A stretch of 64,000 bases of DNA from Polaribacter irgensii 23-P (GTDB lineage: Bacteria; Bacteroidota; Bacteroidia; Flavobacteriales; Flavobacteriaceae): contig NZ_CH724148.1 in NCBI RefSeq assembly GCF_000153225.1, positions 1,506,842 through 1,570,841 of the forward strand, read 5' to 3'. Every line of letters starts with the position of its first letter. Within the stretch, counting starts at the first letter, position 1. The position numbers were made by a program, and so were the translations under genes. Below the pieces are notes generated by a model, which saw nothing but the letters and a program-made list of their open reading frames with translations, was not told the origin of the DNA and did not search any database. Of the stretch, positions 63,056 through 64,000 are shown in pieces.

Positions 63056-63640
63056 TTATAAATCTTCTAAAAGGAGCAAATATAAGTTTTTTGAGTTACT
63101 GATACCGTGGTTTAGAAGATTTTCCTCAGTTTTATTAAGCGTGTAATTTTTAACAGCTGAAATATTTGTGGGTATTGCATGCTTAGCGTTTGTTTTGATG
63201 CCTGTTAGTCCTTGTCCCGTGTTTTTTACCAGTTGACTTGTGGTAGCAAAAACAATAAAGTTTTCGGAGAATTCAGACAGCTTTTTGCTTCGCAATTGAT
63301 TGGAAGAAAAGAGAACATCGCCTTTGTCAGCAATTAAATGCTCACAGGTGGTAAAAAAAGGAGTGGACTTTTTAAAATCAAAGTCTACAGCAATTTCTTT
63401 TTGGTCTAAAAAAGAGAGTAAATCTGGGTTGGTTACCAGTATGTTTTTCCAATTATTTTCAGATAAAATACTCTTCAGGTGCAAGATACTTTCTTCTTTT
63501 TCTAAGCAATATAAAAATTTCCCTCCCTTTTTAATAAAATTATGAACAAATAGATCGTCTAGAGATAAATTAACTTCTTGTGCTTTTATCTCTAGATTCT
63601 CTTTGAATGTTTTGTTAAATACTTTCTTAAAAAAATTCAT
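63056..63640 (-). CDS. LUD domain protein (LutC/YkgG-like)
   Basis: A 194-residue LUD-domain protein; the family is linked to lactate utilisation and includes proteins of unknown function. Blocks: CEHLIADKGDVLFSSNQLRS and a GQGLTGIKTNAKHAIPTN near the C-terminus. It lies between ftsH and cdsA, an order conserved in flavobacteria, and is 23 nt after ftsH. No LutA/LutB neighbours are present, so a lactate role is not implied. Confidence 0.82.
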   Translation of the reverse strand: MNFFKKVFNKTFKENLEIKAQEVNLSLDDLFVHNFIKKGGKFLYCLEKEESILHLKSILSENNWKNILVTNPDLLSFLDQKEIAVDFDFKKSTPFFTTCEHLIADKGDVLFSSNQLRSKKLSEFSENFIVFATTSQLVKNTGQGLTGIKTNAKHAIPTNISAVKNYTLNKTEENLLNHGISNSKNLYLLLLEDL

Positions 63641-63663
63641 AAATGTAACTGTAGAATTTTAAA

Positions 63664-64000
63664 TTACTCCTCTGTAGTTGTATCTACAGGAGAAATCTTT
63701 TCTTTTTCTTCAATCTTTTCTTCAATTACATCTTCAACTTTTTCTTCTAATTCGTCAAAAGGTCTTTTTCCAAATATCTTTTGCAAGTCATTTTTGAAAA
63801 TAACCTCTTTTTCTAATAAGAGTTGTGCGAGCACTGTAAGCTTTTCTTTATTGTTACTCAAAAGATCTATAGCGCGTTGATATTGCGCCTCAATCATCTT
63901 AGAAATTTCTTTATCAATAGTTCTTGCAGTGTCTTCACTATAAGGTTTTACAAAAGAATCGTTTCCTGAAGAATCGTAGTAAGTAATATTACCAACTTCT
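63664..64000 (-). CDS. ftsH: ATP-dependent zinc metalloprotease FtsH, C-terminal part (partial)
   Basis: The frame runs in from the right edge and gives about 111 residues: VGNITYYDSSGNDSFVKPYS, then IDKEISKMIEAQYQRAIDLL, then LTVLAQLLLEKEVI and an acidic Glu/Lys tail. This is the C-terminal end of the FtsH protease domain. The AAA and HExxH parts lie outside the window. FtsH is a membrane-anchored protease. It is first in view of an operon with LUD, cdsA, psd and acyl-CoA-binding protein genes. Confidence 0.9.
   Translation of the reverse strand, partial: EVGNITYYDSSGNDSFVKPYSEDTARTIDKEISKMIEAQYQRAIDLLSNNKEKLTVLAQLLLEKEVIFKNDLQKIFGKRPFDELEEKVEDVIEEKIEEKEKISPVDTTTEE

Noticed and set aside
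1..64000. CRISPR arrays, tRNA or rRNA genes, insertion sequences, prophage
   Set aside because: No regularly spaced repeats, no cloverleaf-like or rRNA-like sequence, no transposase, integrase or phage structural gene was seen on either strand by reading.

Overview
The window looks like chromosome of a marine member of the Flavobacteriaceae (Bacteroidota), most like Polaribacter or Tenacibaculum. Several things point this way. The DNA is AT-rich. Promoters match the Bacteroidota type (TTG, about 19 nt, then TAnnTTTG), and starts lack clear Shine-Dalgarno sequences. The gene orders ftsH-LUD-cdsA-psd-acbP and symporter-recR are flavobacterial. A green-type proteorhodopsin sits beside a retinal-forming blh gene. 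The genus is an inference. No tRNA, rRNA, CRISPR, insertion sequence or prophage was seen.

Layout: 1-12.4 kb is mostly housekeeping: the end of a DUF349 gene, a coiled-coil protein with a cysteine-free zinc-ribbon-like tail, a Nif3-like protein, lpxK, ppx/sixA, pdxH, a BaiN-like flavoprotein, a DUF1338 dioxygenase, a sodium/solute symporter and recR. From 10.1 to 21.1 kb nearly all of C5-pathway heme synthesis is grouped: hemJ and hemH on the minus strand, an AraC regulator, then hemA, a hemC-hemD fusion, hemB, hemL, hemE and hemF on the plus strand. From 21.2 to 36.3 kb come a 2-oxoacid dehydrogenase E2, pdhC and pdhA, a VanX-like dipeptidase, gcvP, a UbiA-like membrane protein, a phosphoserine phosphatase-phosphoglycerate dehydrogenase fusion, and an NlpC/P60 lipoprotein.

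From 36.3 to 44.7 kb lies a catabolic island. An IclR regulator diverges from kynU-kmo-RidA-aldehyde dehydrogenase-SDR-haaO-ACMSD, and a perfect palindrome lies between regulator and operon. Together these should take kynurenine through 3-hydroxyanthranilate and aminomuconate. The entry enzymes (tryptophan dioxygenase, formamidase) are not in the window.

From 44.7 to 57 kb come DUF2141, a methyltransferase, a lipoprotein phosphoesterase, dnaK, L-serine dehydratase, the divergent proteorhodopsin/blh pair, yaaA, a decayed sigma-factor/outer-membrane-protein locus, and an M28 peptidase. The end holds an AAA ATPase/VWA pair, a TIGR01777 oxidoreductase, and a lipid operon (ftsH, LUD, cdsA, psd, acyl-CoA-binding protein) running off the window.

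Features most worth a second look are: possible leaderless promoters, where the -7 element lies 3-8 nt before ATG, at several genes; the zinc ribbon without cysteines; the SDR without Tyr/Lys; the UbiA homologue missing its first Asp motif; the decayed sigma-factor locus; a sigma-54-like site before dnaK; and a 17-bp perfect hairpin between hemH and hemJ.
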